64,000 bases of DNA from Paguma larvata (lineage: Eukaryota > Chordata > Mammalia > Carnivora > Viverridae), in NCBI GenBank assembly GCA_030068075.1, contig CM057824.1, positions 130,128,414-130,192,413 of the forward strand. The letters are read 5' to 3'. Shown piece after piece: positions 10,861 through 22,349 of the stretch (positions are counted from its first letter, which is position 1; every line of letters starts with the position of its first letter). Made by a program: the position numbers and the translations under genes. Under the pieces are notes generated by a model. It saw only the letters and a program-made list of their open reading frames with translations. It did not search any database and had not been told where the DNA came from.

Positions 10861-12293
10861 CTCATTCCTTCATCCTGTGACTAAAATAACGTTGCACTCT
10901 TACCTGCACATACTCAAGTGAAAACATAAATGCATGCATATCCACTTACTCTAAGAACAATAACAATAGACTTAGCAGTAGGCTAAGCAATAGGCTGTTA
11001 CCTATAACATAGTTGCACTACAACATTTTACAGACCATTCCTTCTCGATTTCAAATGATTAAAGTTAGGAGAAAAATTATTCCATTCTCACTGAGGAGAA
11101 CTATTGAGAATTTCAATAAACTAAGCTGTAGGAGTTCCTAAAGCAATATAATTGCTAAACAAGAGGAAAAAAGGAAACCTCCCAGTCATGAAAGCAGTTG
11201 TATATAGTCATCCAGTGATCAGGGACTATGCTTTCTATCACTGTAGTTCATAAAACAAAATAACCTCTCAAATTCAAATTCTATATTATCCAAATCAGTT
11301 ACCTGGTAGATCTACTGTGTGTTGTGTAATTAGTCACCTACCTGATTTCTTATTCATACAACCATGTTCTTTAAAGTGATAAAAACAACAGATTTAATAA
11401 CACAGATTTTTGATTGAAATTCCATTATTCGTAGTATGTAATTATTTTGATTTTTTACTTGATATTAATTAATATATAGAATAATGCACATAGGCGTTGG
11501 CTATGGTAGATTTAATTCATGTACACACATTAACTTTCTCAAATTCCACATTCTGTTGCTAACTACTACTTAGCATTCAACATTCAGTATCTTTGGATTT
11601 AAGCTCTTAAGGCTTTTAGAATCCCTCCTGAAACTCATTGTTTTGATGTATTGATGTCAGCCCATTACCTAATTCATCAAAGTGACACTACATTTTAATA
11701 GAGTACCGAAGTATTAGTGCCTTATTTCATGTAGAGATAAAAACTCAGATAATATTCCAGTTGGGAAAAAAATATTACAACTTGAAGCTTCCTGTGCAAA
11801 GTTTCTGTGTGCGTCAATCTGTCATTTTCTAAAAGCACTTTGTATTAAATGCAGTTCAAAAAGGGCAGACAAAAGCATTGTTCAGAGCTGTGTTATTTCA
11901 TTACACTCAAATATCGCCAACAAAGGTATACAAATATTTGATGAACAATTTACCCATTGTTCCTGCCTTTTGTTTGAGAGTTTAGAAATCATATACAAAA
12001 TGATCTGCTGACTTTTGAAATTTATTATTTAAGTGTTAATATGAGAAGATTACCAAATATACCTAATTCTTGTATCTGTACAAAAAAATACTTCAGAAAA
12101 GCATCAGTATTTGGTAAATATTTCCTTTTGTTTACTAATAAGAGGACTTCTATCGAAGTAAGATTTGAGGAAATGAAATTGCAAATTCCTCTGTGAATAT
12201 AAATTTCCCTAGAAATTATTGCGATGAATCCAGCAAGTGCTCTCTACCTGAACTATGAGCATCTGTCTGTAGCCATCTTTAAAACCTACCTAG
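10861..12293. other. Unassigned, repeat-poor non-coding sequence
   Basis: No transposable element is recognised across about 1.4 kb. The right half (about 11770-12060) has homopolymer-poor, motif-rich sequence with several SOX-like sites and is a candidate conserved non-coding element. Confidence 0.45.
11876..11961. promoter_or_regulatory. Possible enhancer: cluster of SOX-like sites
   Basis: Four SOX-type cores lie within 86 bp: CATTGTT (11876-11882), AACAAAG (11919-11925), AACAAT (11944-11949) and CATTGTT (11955-11961). SOX proteins bind (A/T)(A/T)CAA(A/T)G. Such short sites are common by chance in AT-rich DNA. The clustering and lack of repeats are suggestive only. Confidence 0.2.
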
Positions 12294-12505
12294 AGGGACA
12301 CCTGGGTGGCTCAGTCGGTTAAGCATCCGACTTTGGCTCAGGTCATGATCTCAGGTTTGTGAGTTCAAGCCCTGCATTGGGCTCTTTGCTGACAGCTCAG
12401 AGCCTGGAGCCTGCTTCAGATTCTGTGTCTCCCTCTCTCTGCCCCTCCCCTGCTCATGCTCTCTCTCTCTCTCGTCTCATTAAAAAAAAAAAAAGAAAGA
12501 AAAGA
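12294..12505 (+). mobile_element. CAN-SINE (felid type)
   Basis: Complete copy: CACCTGGGTGGCTCAGTCGG, TGCTGACAGCTCAGAGCCTG, CT-rich tract and a pure A tail with GAAA units. A diverged target-site duplication is possible (AAACCTACCTAGAG and AAATCCTGCCTGGA). Confidence 0.95.
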
Positions 12506-12599
12506 AATCCTGCCTGGAAAATGGCAGAATCCTCTTCCTGTCCAAGGAGCCACTATTTTTCACCATCAACCAGATGACAGACAATAATGATCCATATAA

Positions 12600-13075
12600 C
12601 ATTAAACAAAGCTACTAACATCCTTGCTTAATATTCTAATGGTTTCCCATTGTCTTTAGATGAAAATCCAAACTGCTTTACTGGAAGGTACTGCTTGTTG
12701 TCTCTTGGTACAGCTCAAACCTCAGTTTGTAGCACCTCCTCATTCTGTTTTTATCTTACTAGGATCTAAGTTGACCTTTCTGTCAATTTAGTAGTTGAGC
12801 ACACCCAAGCCCTAGGTGTTTGCCCACTGGCTTCTTTGGCATGGTGTTCTCTCCACATTAATCATACTTGATCACCATCTCTTCACTTATGCATTGCTGC
12901 AAATGCCCCTCCAAACTGTGCAACCATGTTATCCTTAGTCACTCCAGTTCTCTCTTCTTATTGATACTTAGCTTTCTAAAAAATAAGGCATGTCCACTTA
13001 TTTGCTTCTTTTTCACCTTTCTTCTGTTAAAACGGAGGCTTTATGAAGTCAAGAATCCTGTATTTGTTCAAGAAG
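12600..13075 (+). mobile_element. L2 LINE 3' region, ancient
   Basis: Order of clauses: TGAAAATCCAAACTGCTTTA, a gap, GTGTTTGCCCACTGG, TCTCTTCACTTATGCATTGC and a late GGAGGCTTTATGAAGTCAAG. This follows the sense L2 3' pattern (often read as AAAATCCAAACTCCTT ... CTCCATGAGGGCAGGG). A 72-codon frame at 12868-13086 is incidental. Confidence 0.5.
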
Positions 13076-13174
13076 TCCGCTTATAAAAAATGCACATTTT
13101 TAAACAAATGCACATACTCAGTGTGTTAGGGAAAAAGAACTTAGCTGTTTTAAAAATACAGTCTCTCAATTGTC

Positions 13175-13330
13175 ATTGTCTTAAAATTTTATTCTTTCTG
13201 TGGCTAACTTATTCTACCTAGTATAGTGTCCTCAGAGCTCTTTGGTGTTGTTGCAGGATTGTCTTCTTTTTTAAGGCTGAATAATATTCCATCGTATTGA
13301 TGTACCAGATGTTGTTTATTCATAATTAAA
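13175..13330 (-). mobile_element. L1 3' fragment, antisense
   Basis: GTATAGTGTCCTCAGAGCTC, TTGTTGCAGGATTGTCTTC and TTTTTAAGGCTGAATAATATTCC-type wording are the well-known antisense L1 ORF2 C-terminal region. Only about 150 bp remains. Confidence 0.7.
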
Positions 13331-13618
13331 GAATTATTAAGAGGGTAGATCTCATGATCAGTATTTTTACCATTATTATATAAAAAAAAGTTTATTCCTC
13401 ACTTACATAATCATCTAGTGCTTGGATCAGTAAGTGGATTTCTTTCTACCTTTTATTTCTTCCATTGATAGTAACCATTGACCTTTCATCATGTTACTTA
13501 GTGAGTAACTATGATGCCCAATGAAAGCAAGAATTCCAGTAAACAACATATTTTTTCTAGCATAGCCTCTCATACCTTATTTAGCTTTTTCATTTAACTT
13601 AGACATAATGAGGAACTT

Positions 13619-13797
13619 ATTATTATAATATTTACTTATTTATTTTGAGAGAGAGAGAGGGAGAGAGAAAATCCCAAGCAGGCTCCATGCTGTCAGTGCA
13701 GAGCCTATCACGGGCCTTGAACCCATGAACTGTGAGATCATGACCTGAGCCAAAATCAAGAGTTGGACACTCACCAACTGAGCCACCAGACACCCCT
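13619..13797 (-). mobile_element. CAN-SINE, antisense
   Basis: TTTACTTATTTATTTTGAGA tail side, CCATGCTGTCAGTGCAGAGC and head side CTGAGCCACCAGACACCCC. Target-site duplication AG(AC/CT)ATAATGAGGAA lies at about 13601-13616 and 13798-13812. Confidence 0.93.
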
Positions 13798-13815
13798 AGC
13801 TATAATGAGGAATTT

Positions 13816-14665
13816 GTTTTTAGAGCAATGATATTTCAAAAACTTTTTATCTAGCAAAGACTTCAGCTTTTGCCTCAGACCCTGCTGCAATAACACGATA
13901 AGATTTAATGTTTATTTGATCACAGAGATTAAAGGATATTTAATTCACTGTAATGAGTTGCCATGTGTTCTGTCTCTCCTTCCAGCGCTTTCATCCAACA
14001 AATGAAACAACATTTTAGAGATTCAGTATGTTCCAAAACTAACAGAGGTCAATAATCAGAGGAAAATTAAATAAGTACAGTTTCATGAAACATAAAGATA
14101 AGTATGCTTGTGTTTTTTCAGGTTCTGATTTACAGAGGGCCTTCATAATTTCTGTATATCTGTGTGAAGTACAGGTATAATGCCAAGGATTGTTTTAATG
14201 GCTGAAAGAGTACATGGAACATAATAGGTGCTTAATACTTTTGAGGTCCTAGGCAAATAGCATGACTACCATTGAATAGCCACTCTTAACTTTCTATTAG
14301 ACAAGGTCTGTAAAATAGGCATTAATAATTCCCACTGAGATTCGATCCACGTCCAGAGTTAAAAGCAGAAATCAAAAGAACATCAATTATAAAAGAAGAG
14401 AGTAGCCCTCTATATGTGCCACTAGTGAAGGCAGATATGTCAGACATTTTAAGCATGTAGTAACTCCATTTATTGTTTCTGTGCTAGTTGAACTTGTGAT
14501 TTTAATTCAGTTTTCCATACAGCTCGATATAAGTAAAACAGTCGTTGGTCACTAATCATCTCCAATCCTCATAGCAGTTAAAGTTCTTATTTTAGAAATA
14601 TATATTTCTGATTTATTAAATGCACATTGGTATTTTATAATTATTTTGTTTATTTGTTCTTGCTC

Positions 14666-14670
<5 letters not shown>
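13816..14670. other. Mostly unassigned, with a MIR/L2-like end
   Basis: The only repeat hint is at 14165-14250, plus strand: TACATGGAACATAATAGGTG followed by CTTAATACTT, resembling the shared 3' end of MIR and L2. The remainder shows nothing recognisable. Confidence 0.35.

Positions 14671-14710
<40 letters not shown>
14670..14710. repeat. (GT)n microsatellite
   Basis: About 20 GT units. Such arrays can adopt Z-DNA under supercoiling and are usually length-polymorphic. Confidence 0.95.
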
Positions 14711-15493
14711 CCGTGCAGGGCAGCACTCCAGAGAAGCTCATCTCAGGAACAGTGAAAAGACTGAGGTACTAAATCTGCAAAAGAGAAGGTTAGATCTTAT
14801 TGATTTCCCCTTCTCTTTTTTTTTTTCTTTCACCAGCCAGCACCTGTCTCCTCCAGGAAACACAAGACCTTGTTCTTTGGATTCTGTAAAACTTTAGATT
14901 AAGGAAGTGATTAACAGTCTTGTGTTTACAGGAAGGGGAAAAGACTATAGTTTCATACCAGGATTTTAAGAGAGGTCTGGTCACGTGGCTTCTTTTGTAT
15001 GATGGATAAGGCAAGACAATCTGCTAAGAGAGGGTATGGATTTCAAAATTTATGGAGAATAGAGTCATTTTGAATAATCTCTATGAAGAATATAAAGAAT
15101 AATTGCCAGAAGTAGAGCAAAACAAGGAAAAACTGGAGAGAATTTGGCAGCAGATTTTAGGAACCATTGAATTTGGTAACCACGAGAGTGCTCATTCATT
15201 TGTTCATTCATTCAGTTTTTTTGTTGTTTTGTATTTTTTTTCTGTAACATATTATTCTTTTGAGAAAAGTCCAGAGATGGCTGCTGGTTATATATTTTCA
15301 GAGTGAAGTTGCTTTACAGAAAAGCAATCTAATAGCATTGAAGTATGGAGTTGAGAACACCAGCAGAATGATAGCTGAAGAGAACGAGAGTGTAAGGTAC
15401 ATAACACTTTCACCTTTGTATCATCTTTATGTTCCACATCGTGTGATCTATTTTAAGTACCTAAATAATGAAGATTTAATCTATAGAAATCTT
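14711..15493. other. Unassigned non-coding sequence
   Basis: No repeat family is recognised. Short frames at 14646-14897 (driven by the GT run), 15103-15306 and 15260-15496 lack protein-like features. Confidence 0.45.
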
Positions 15494-15504
15494 TGATCCA
15501 ATAT

Positions 15505-15733
15505 ATTTTTTTAATTTTTAAATTTTTTTTAATGTTTATTCATTTTTGAGAGACAGAGAGACAGAGCGTGAGCGGGGGAAAGGCAGAGAGAGAGGCAGAT
15601 ACAGAATCCGAGGCAGTCTCCAGGCTCTGAGCCATCAGCACAGAGCCCAATGCAGGGCTCGAGCTCACAGACTGTAAGATCATGACCTGAGCCAAAGTCG
15701 GCCACCCAACCGACTGAGCCACCCAGGCACCCC
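15505..15733 (-). mobile_element. CAN-SINE (felid type), antisense
   Basis: T-rich tail side, GGCAGTCTCCAGGCTCTGAG, GAGCTCACAGACTGTAAGAT and head side CTGAGCCACCCAGGCACCCC. Target-site duplication TGAT(C/T)CAATAT lies at 15494-15504 and 15734-15744. Well preserved. Confidence 0.95.
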
Positions 15734-15958
15734 TGATTCAATATTTTTATGTTTGGAATTATACTGTAGAAATTCTTACATAAATGTACACACATATGGC
15801 TACAAAGTTATAAAGGTGTTATTTGTAATAGTAAAGTGCCAAAATACAATTAAATACATATTATATAGAATATTATGTAGCCATTAGAATGAATATGAAT
15901 CTACAAGTTACAGAAAATTATTCTATTATCCCACTTTAGAAAAAGTAATATTTTTTTG

Positions 15959-16174
15959 TTATTTTTCTATTTTCCAAGTTTATTTATTTTTGAGAGAGAG
16001 CTCATGTGCACACACGCTCGCATGCAAGTGGGGGAGAGGCAGAGAGAGGGAGACAGGATCTGAAGTGGGCTCGGTGCTGGCAGAGAGACCGATGTGGGAC
16101 TCAAACTTACGAACCATGAGATCATGACCTGAGCTGACGCTGAATGCCTGACGGACTCAGCCACCCAGCATCCC
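15959..16174 (-). mobile_element. CAN-SINE, antisense, diverged
   Basis: TTTATTTATTTTTGAGAGAG tail side, GATCATGACCTGAGCTGACG and CTCAGCCACCCAGCATCCC head side. A diverged target-site duplication is suggested by TAGAAAAAGTAATATTTTTT (from 15937) and TAGAAAACATAGTTTTTTTA (from 16175). Confidence 0.92.
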
Positions 16175-16189
16175 TAGAAAACATAGTTT

Positions 16190-19100
16190 TTTTATGGTAT
16201 GATAACAAGCTAACAAGGAAGACACAATCAATTTTAATAACAATTTTTTCAGGCTGTATTATAGGGAGTTTCCAGGTTTCATTTTACGTATTTCTCCATT
16301 GTTTACATTTGTTTACTAAAACACACAAATTATTTTTAAAAATAACAGCAAGGAATTTAAAGGAATTTGGGACTTTGCATAAGTTAGTCTAATTAATCAA
16401 CTCTTTAGACACTGAGCATGTGAGGCAGTTGCACCTAAATTGAAGGTGGCCAGAGGGAAAGTCACATTTTTCTGTGTCCACTAATTTTTTTTTTTACTTT
16501 TCTACAGAGAATTACATATTAATCGATGCTTTCTACAACATGGAACTAGGTGTTTGGACAAGAATTGGTACCTAACCCTCATGCTTAAAGAGTAGAGTAT
16601 AAAAGAGTAAGATGCTCAGCCCATCAGGAACACTGTAACTTGGATCATGATCGGCTGGTTCAATCTGAACATGGAACACTGGAAAGTTAGTAGAGAACAG
16701 AGTGGTCGAAATTGGGGAGGCAGAGAAAACTGAAGAAGAAGAAGCCGAGAAGCGTTATTAGTCATAAAGAAAAGAGTATCATGAAGTAGAGAGAACACTC
16801 CCTTGGCATAATAGTAAAGTAGTAAGGAAGAAAAAGAATAGGACAGAAAGGCGCTGTGGCCACAAGTGTGACTGTGGGAATACTTGTCTGGAACCATGTT
16901 GCTGTGCAGGGCTAGACCTGCGATGCATACTAGCCGTGATTATTCTATTGCAGTTTTCTGTGAGCTCTAGTTTTGCAGCAACTGATAATATTCCCTGTCC
17001 GACCTACTTCATTTCAGTATCTCCATTAATGAAAGTCACCTAGGTGGGTCCTTTTCCACAGAAATTATAAAAGGTATGCCTGACATAGTTGTAAACCTGA
17101 CCGCTTAACAGACTGACTCTTTTTAAAAACTAGTCTCTTTTGCGTCCTTCCAATTTTCCTATTTCGTTCTTCTCTTCCTATTATTAGTTTCATAGTTCTT
17201 TAATTTTAACTCTCTCATGTATTTTGAGTATCAAAGACTCAGAGATTTTCAGTCTTCAGTGACATGCTTCCCTAATCTGCTGTCTCATTAGACAGGCTTG
17301 GCACACACTTTGCAATTGCAACAAATTGCAATGCACTTGCAACTGCAATTTTTATACATCATACTTAGTTTCATTGAGACCACATCTAGAGTTTCGTGTT
17401 TCTTCTTTAAGAATATTTAGTCTTTTCTGATTAACACATTTAATCCTTAAAATTTTATGCTATGCTTCATTTCCATAAACTCTGCCAACATCATTCAGAT
17501 TCACATATTGATTGCTTTGGTGGAAAAGCAAAAAGCAGAAGAAATAGATTTTTAAGTTTGAGTGATAGAAGTTAAGAAAAGTTTTTGTTACTTGTTTTTT
17601 TTATGATGACACAGTATAAAATGTTCTAGGAATCCCAATCATATAAATAACTGTTCCAATTATATGTAATGCCTGCAACCTGTTTCATGTAAAGAATTGA
17701 ACACCAGATAAACACTATATTTCATTATTAGGAATATAATAGGCATTAACTAAAAGTTCTCCATGTAAGAAAAAAGAAGTGATTCTCAAGTGTTCACTAA
17801 TACTTAGGGATAATGCATTAAATAGATTTAAGTCTCTCACTTCAAAACTTGTGAAACTTAAGTTCCAAAAATGTACAACTTAAAATCAGTAGCTGCCTTG
17901 AAAATTGGGGTGCTTTTTTTAAATTTTAATTTTAATTCCAGTATTGTTAGAAATTGTAGTCCTTTTAACACTCGCATAGGCAGTCCACCTCAATGACATA
18001 CCAACCCAGGATTAACAATAAGATTTCTTACTATTTCAGTATCAGGCTATTAGTTTTCATGTGACATGGATTTTACTTTTCAATTCTCTTGTAGTAAATT
18101 TGTGCAAATAAGACTTGGAATAATGACGGTCATGCTCTTAATCTTCCCATTGTTTGCGCTATCCCACAATGCAACTGCAGATAAATTATGATCATGGGAT
18201 GTGCTTAATAATCTTTAACTAAGCCAGGGAGCCACCTCGGGCTTTTCAAAAGGGCAGGAGTAGCAAACAGTAGCCATCATAAACACACGTAGTCACTGGA
18301 GTTGTCCTGAGGGCCAGAATCATTGCCATCATTAGTAACACTTTAATTTGTTCAGCGACGAGAAATCAATCTGTGAAAGGAGGATATATTGCTGTTTTCC
18401 AAAAGGCTGCTAGTGATAAGTGTAATGATCTTCAAGCTCAACATTGCAAAGATTTGTTTACGTAGTTACACAAAACAACTAAGATAGAAGAATTGGTCAG
18501 ATACGGAATTGGTGATTTTCATTCATGTCCATCTGTAAGAAGTAGGTAAAAACAATAAACTTTTATTTTTATTACTTCTCATTCTCCAAAGAACAAACTA
18601 ACAAACAAACAAAAAACTGGGTGAAAAATTTAGGAGAAGAGCATATCGTCCATTTCATTCTTAAAAAATATTCACTGCCAACTTCAAAATAATATTTAAC
18701 TCTCGAGAGGAAAACATTAACTTAAACTTAATGAAATAAGAGCAAATATTAAATATTATTCCTTATGTCATTTTCAACAACTTTATATGAAATTGATTGT
18801 TTTAGTCATGTAGAAAAGATAAAATCTAAATTCTTAAACTTTGTAATTTATGTATCCTCTGTGACATATTCTTGACTGATTCTACTATCAGCATGTTTAA
18901 TTGATCATGAAAATTATATAATTATGTGTAGGATAGATGCCCTTAAATTCAGTAAGCAGATTTTCTAACAAGTCAGAAAATTGCATTTTAATTTGAGTTT
19001 CTTCTTGATCTACTACTAATGAAAGTTTTACCGAATTATCCGCTTAAAGGTCAAAATGATAATTAGAAGTTTCTCATCAGTGATAATTCAGATATATGGA

Positions 19101-19696
19101 AAAATGATGGCATTAGCTTTTTAAAAATCTTCTTGAGCACTCCATTATCTTATCAGAGTTCTGATAACAATGAAGATAGTGTAGAACATTTAATACTTCC
19201 CATTTCAGTGCAGTACAGGCTTTCTTGTTTAAAGGAACACGTTCTATGAATTTCATCACAATTTTCTCTTTTCCAAATATGACTCTGTAATATATACTTT
19301 AATAAGCTAACTTTTACAGACCACATTTTAACCTGAACATAGAATATTATACTTTCAACATCTAAAATTTTTTCATCTATAAAATTTAATGTTTTTAGAA
19401 CATGTATCACATTTAAAAATTCTTGATCTTACCATTTGAAATGTCTAGATCCAGGGAAAAATAATCATTTCATCTTGTCTATTTGTTTTATGTGCTATAT
19501 GATTTCAGAATTCACAGCACAGAGCATTTTATTTGTGAGAAAGCTCATAGAACATGAAAATCTATGAATTCAGGTGACCATCCTTCTGTATGTACAAACG
19601 TAGTTATATCCTGCAAGATGAAAATACACATTAAAGGATACTGGTCTTCTGATTTAAGTCACAAACATGTAAATATATTTACCAATAGTAGAGACT
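16190..19696. other. Long repeat-poor non-coding interval
   Basis: About 3.5 kb in which I recognise no transposable element, simple array or exon. It holds mixed AT-rich sequence. The part at about 18120-18560 is less AT-biased and motif-dense. This is the best place in the window to look for conserved non-coding elements. A 93-codon antisense frame (16616-16897) has no recognised domain. Confidence 0.45.
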
Positions 19697-19741
19697 CTGT
19701 GTGTATGTGTGTGTGTGTATGTGTGTGTGTGTGTGTGTGTA
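19697..19741. repeat. (GT)n microsatellite with AT interruptions
   Basis: GT units are interrupted twice by TATG. It supplies the His/Thr run in an antisense 146-codon frame (19654-20094), which is therefore not evidence of a gene. Confidence 0.93.
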
Positions 19742-20540
19742 ATCAAATTCATGTTTTCTTTAAATAACACTACACCTGAAAACACATGCACAGTGTTATG
19801 ACTATTGCAGTAGAATGAATACATATTCCAAAGGAACATTTTAAGAGAGTTTAATTGAGGGCCAATTTCAAAGATTTCGGCAGACATAAGAGGAATCAGT
19901 GAAGGATACCATATATTGTTGTCAGTTGTAAGCATGAAGGGTTTGAAAAGTCCAGAAAGAGTTGTAATTGTGGAAGAAGACTGCTCAATAGGAGCTGTGT
20001 CTTTGGTAATGAAACTCATCCTCCCTCGTCTTCTGTCATCTGATCTCCTGTAGGTGTCTTCTTTGACCCAAGTCAGTGGAAATCCAGAGGACAAGGATGC
20101 CTTTGGTGTAGTCTATAAAGATCAGTGTCCTAGATTACCAAGCAGGGTAGAGAAGGGGAAAAAATAGAATTAACAGAGTTAATGGAATGCCTCATTTGTA
20201 TTTTCAGCATTTGGGATGTTCATGGAGTAGAAGACTCAACATAGTCAAGATGTCAGTTTGCCTCAATCCATCTATAGATGGGACACAAACCCATCCAAAT
20301 CTGTGGCAAAACTGTAGAAAAAAATACAATCTGAAATCTAAAACTGATAAGGAAACACAAACTGGAGTAGCCCAAACAACTCTGGAAAAGGAAAGTCAAA
20401 GCATCCACACAATCTAATTTCAGGGCTTACCATAAAGCCACATACATCAGGAAATAACGATGGAACAAATAGAGAACAGACAATATAGACCCACATACGT
20501 AACTCCATCTTGGTGAGAAGCTGTAAGTCCTTTTGTTGTT
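19742..20540. other. Unassigned, possibly an old repeat
   Basis: The portion at 19850-20160 (GACCCAAGTCAGTGGAAATC, CCAGAGGACAAGGATGCC, AGCAGGGTAGAGAAGGGG) vaguely resembles an old mammalian interspersed repeat, but I cannot name it. No gene is supported. Confidence 0.3.
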
Positions 20541-20556
20541 AAAAAATTAACATGCA

Positions 20557-20661
20557 GGGGTGCCTGACTGGCTCTGTTGGAAGAGCATGTAGTTCTTCAT
20601 CTTGGGGTTGTGAGTTTGAGCCCTACATTGGGTATAGAGACTACTTAAATGAATAAACTTT
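20557..20661 (+). mobile_element. Short CAN-SINE (older, minimal tRNA-type)
   Basis: GGGGTGCCTGACTGGCTCTG, CATCTTGGGGTTGTGAGTTT and AGACTACTTAAATGAATAAA. It lacks the felid middle and the CT-rich tract. Target-site duplication AAAAAATTAA(C/T)ATGCA lies at 20541-20556 and 20662-20677, fixing both ends. Confidence 0.93.
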
Positions 20662-20677
20662 AAAAAATTAATATGCA

Positions 20678-21160
20678 ATAACAAACAATGCTCAAAACAA
20701 GTATTTTGTAAGTTTTTATCTTTATTAAATCTTAAAAGAAAAGATTCTGTTGAAAATATAGCTTTTAATGGAATGAGAAACGTTTTGGTTTTTCCAGTCA
20801 GTGCACATATTCATGAACACGAGTTATTGATTATTAGAATCATATATGATTCCAGTATTAATTCTACCCCTGCCACTTTTTTTCTTAACAAATATAAATA
20901 GTAAGAACTTATGTCTCCATAAATAAGTAGAAGGAATAGAACAAACTGTTTTCTAGCAATATAACTCATTCCTTCAAGGTTTTGCTATTGCATTCAAAAA
21001 CTACTCTGGTTTATCATAAAAATTGCCCCTCCCCTGTTCTCAAAAATAAATAAACATAAGAAAATAAAACTAAAAAATAACCTAAGTTGAGAAGTGCTTT
21101 GTTGCTAGGTGTTGATTCATTCAGTTCTTCCTTGTAAATATATTATTGACAGGAAGTCTC
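20678..21160. other. Unassigned, with a SINE tail scrap
   Basis: Apart from the SINE scrap at 21023-21060 nothing is recognised. Confidence 0.4.
21023..21060 (+). mobile_element. CAN-SINE 3' scrap
   Basis: GCCCCTCCCCTGTTCTC followed by AAAAATAAATAAACATAAG matches the last 35 bp of the felid SINE: a severely 5'-truncated insertion. Confidence 0.7.
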
Positions 21161-21164
21161 ACAT

Positions 21165-21370
21165 TGCCCAGGATTTTGCACTATAGGACATAACGAACTC
21201 GGTAAACAAATGATGTCTTGCAATATGAGTACATGACACTGAAGGTCACATGACCACAAGTGAGGCGATGGTTCTTGAAATTTGCTTTGATATACAAGTA
21301 CTGTGGATTACAAGCATGTTGCCAGAATGAATTATGCTCACGAACTGAGGTTTTACTGTACTCATCAAAT
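21165..21370 (+). mobile_element. Possible Tigger-like DNA transposon fossil
   Basis: GAAATTTGCTTTGATATACA, AGTACTGTGGATTACAAGCA, GAATTATGCTCACGAACTGA and GGTTTTACTGTACTC resemble the terminal portion of a Tigger-group non-autonomous element. The strand is nominal and the boundaries approximate. Confidence 0.4.
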
Positions 21371-21804
21371 GTTCCCATTTCTTATATAAAGGGGGGAAAA
21401 CCCTTGCTGAAATGGTTGCAAATGAAATATTCTAGCTAAGTAAATGCTCCAGTTACTTACTGAATTGCCAAGGACTTAAAAAGTACAAGTAAATTGACAC
21501 CATAAAATATTAGAAAGTGCCACAGAATTATTATATTTATAATTATTATATTATTCTTGCTGAAAGGAAAAAACACGAGAGAATAGTTTCCTTACAATTA
21601 TAATGGTGGGAAATCAGGTGAACCTTAAGTAAATCAGCATCTTTTTTTAAGAGTCCTTTTAGTAGTACATATGATAATATTAGAAAAAAATCTTGACATA
21701 GTGTGGTTTTCCAAATTAAAAAGTAGAATGTAATAACCAAATTAAAGACATCAAGATGACAGTGAACGCAAAAAAACAGAGCTTAAGCAATGATCACGTC
21801 TGGC

Positions 21805-22060
21805 AGTCATGGAAATAGCTTAGTGGTTAAAGTGTAGGAGTGGCACTAGCTCTGATGGCTTTAAACCCTGCAATGCCACTTGATTGTTAAGTTGTGTGAC
21901 CCTTGACAAGTTAATTAACCTCTATATGCTTCAGCCCTGTCATCTTTAATATTGAAATAACCCACACTGCTAACATATAAGTTGTGAATATGAAATCACT
22001 CGAACGATGTATAGTGATCAGAATAGCGCCTGCCATGTAGTAGTTTTTAGTTATTATTTT
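21805..22060 (+). mobile_element. MIR, nearly full length
   Basis: Clear MIR order: AGCTTAGTGGTTAAAGTGTA, TTAAACCCTGCAATGCCACT, TGTGTGACCCTTGACAAGTT, ATTAACCTCTATATGCTTCA and a 3' end with GCGCCTGCCATGTAGTAG. The age is pre-carnivore. Confidence 0.85.
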
Positions 22061-22122
22061 TATTACTATTAATGAAAGTTTCTAGGCGGCTAACTAAAAT
22101 TCAAAATTATTTGTTCGTATAG

Positions 22123-22349
22123 CAGAAGTCACAAACATCTTCAGTAAAAGACCAAACAACAAGTAAATGTTGGCTGTGTAGGCCATATGGGCTATCACAA
22201 CTATTCAGCTTTGACCTTGTAGTCCCACCCCCAAACAGACAAGGATAATATGCAAATAAGTGGGTGTGGCTGTATTTCAATAAAATGTTAACTACAGAAC
22301 CTGGCTACAAGTCGCATTTGGCCCATGAGCTGTAGTTTGTTGAACTCAG
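22123..22349 (+). mobile_element. hAT-Charlie-type non-autonomous DNA transposon
   Basis: TCAGTAAAAGACCAAACAAC, TGTGTAGGCCATATGGGCTA, TTCAATAAAATGTTAACTAC, GTCGCATTTGGCCCATGAGC and GTAGTTTGTTGAACTC follow the familiar arrangement of an old hAT family. The ends CAGAAGTCACAAAC and GTTTGTTGAACTCAG are imperfect inverted repeats. Subfamily not assigned. Confidence 0.7.

Noticed and set aside
14646..14897. Cys/Val-repeat protein
   Set aside because: It is the translated (GT)n microsatellite at 14670-14710.
15529..15795. Antisense frames beginning MAQSV or similar, here and in other antisense SINEs (4874, 37074, 53037, 15967)
   Set aside because: They recur because the same SINE is translated each time. 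They are not a protein family.
19654..20094. 146-codon antisense frame
   Set aside because: Its C-terminal part is translated (GT)n microsatellite and the rest matches no family.
20557..20661. tRNA gene
   Set aside because: The SINE head is tRNA-derived, but the copy has SINE structure, an A-rich tail and a target-site duplication.
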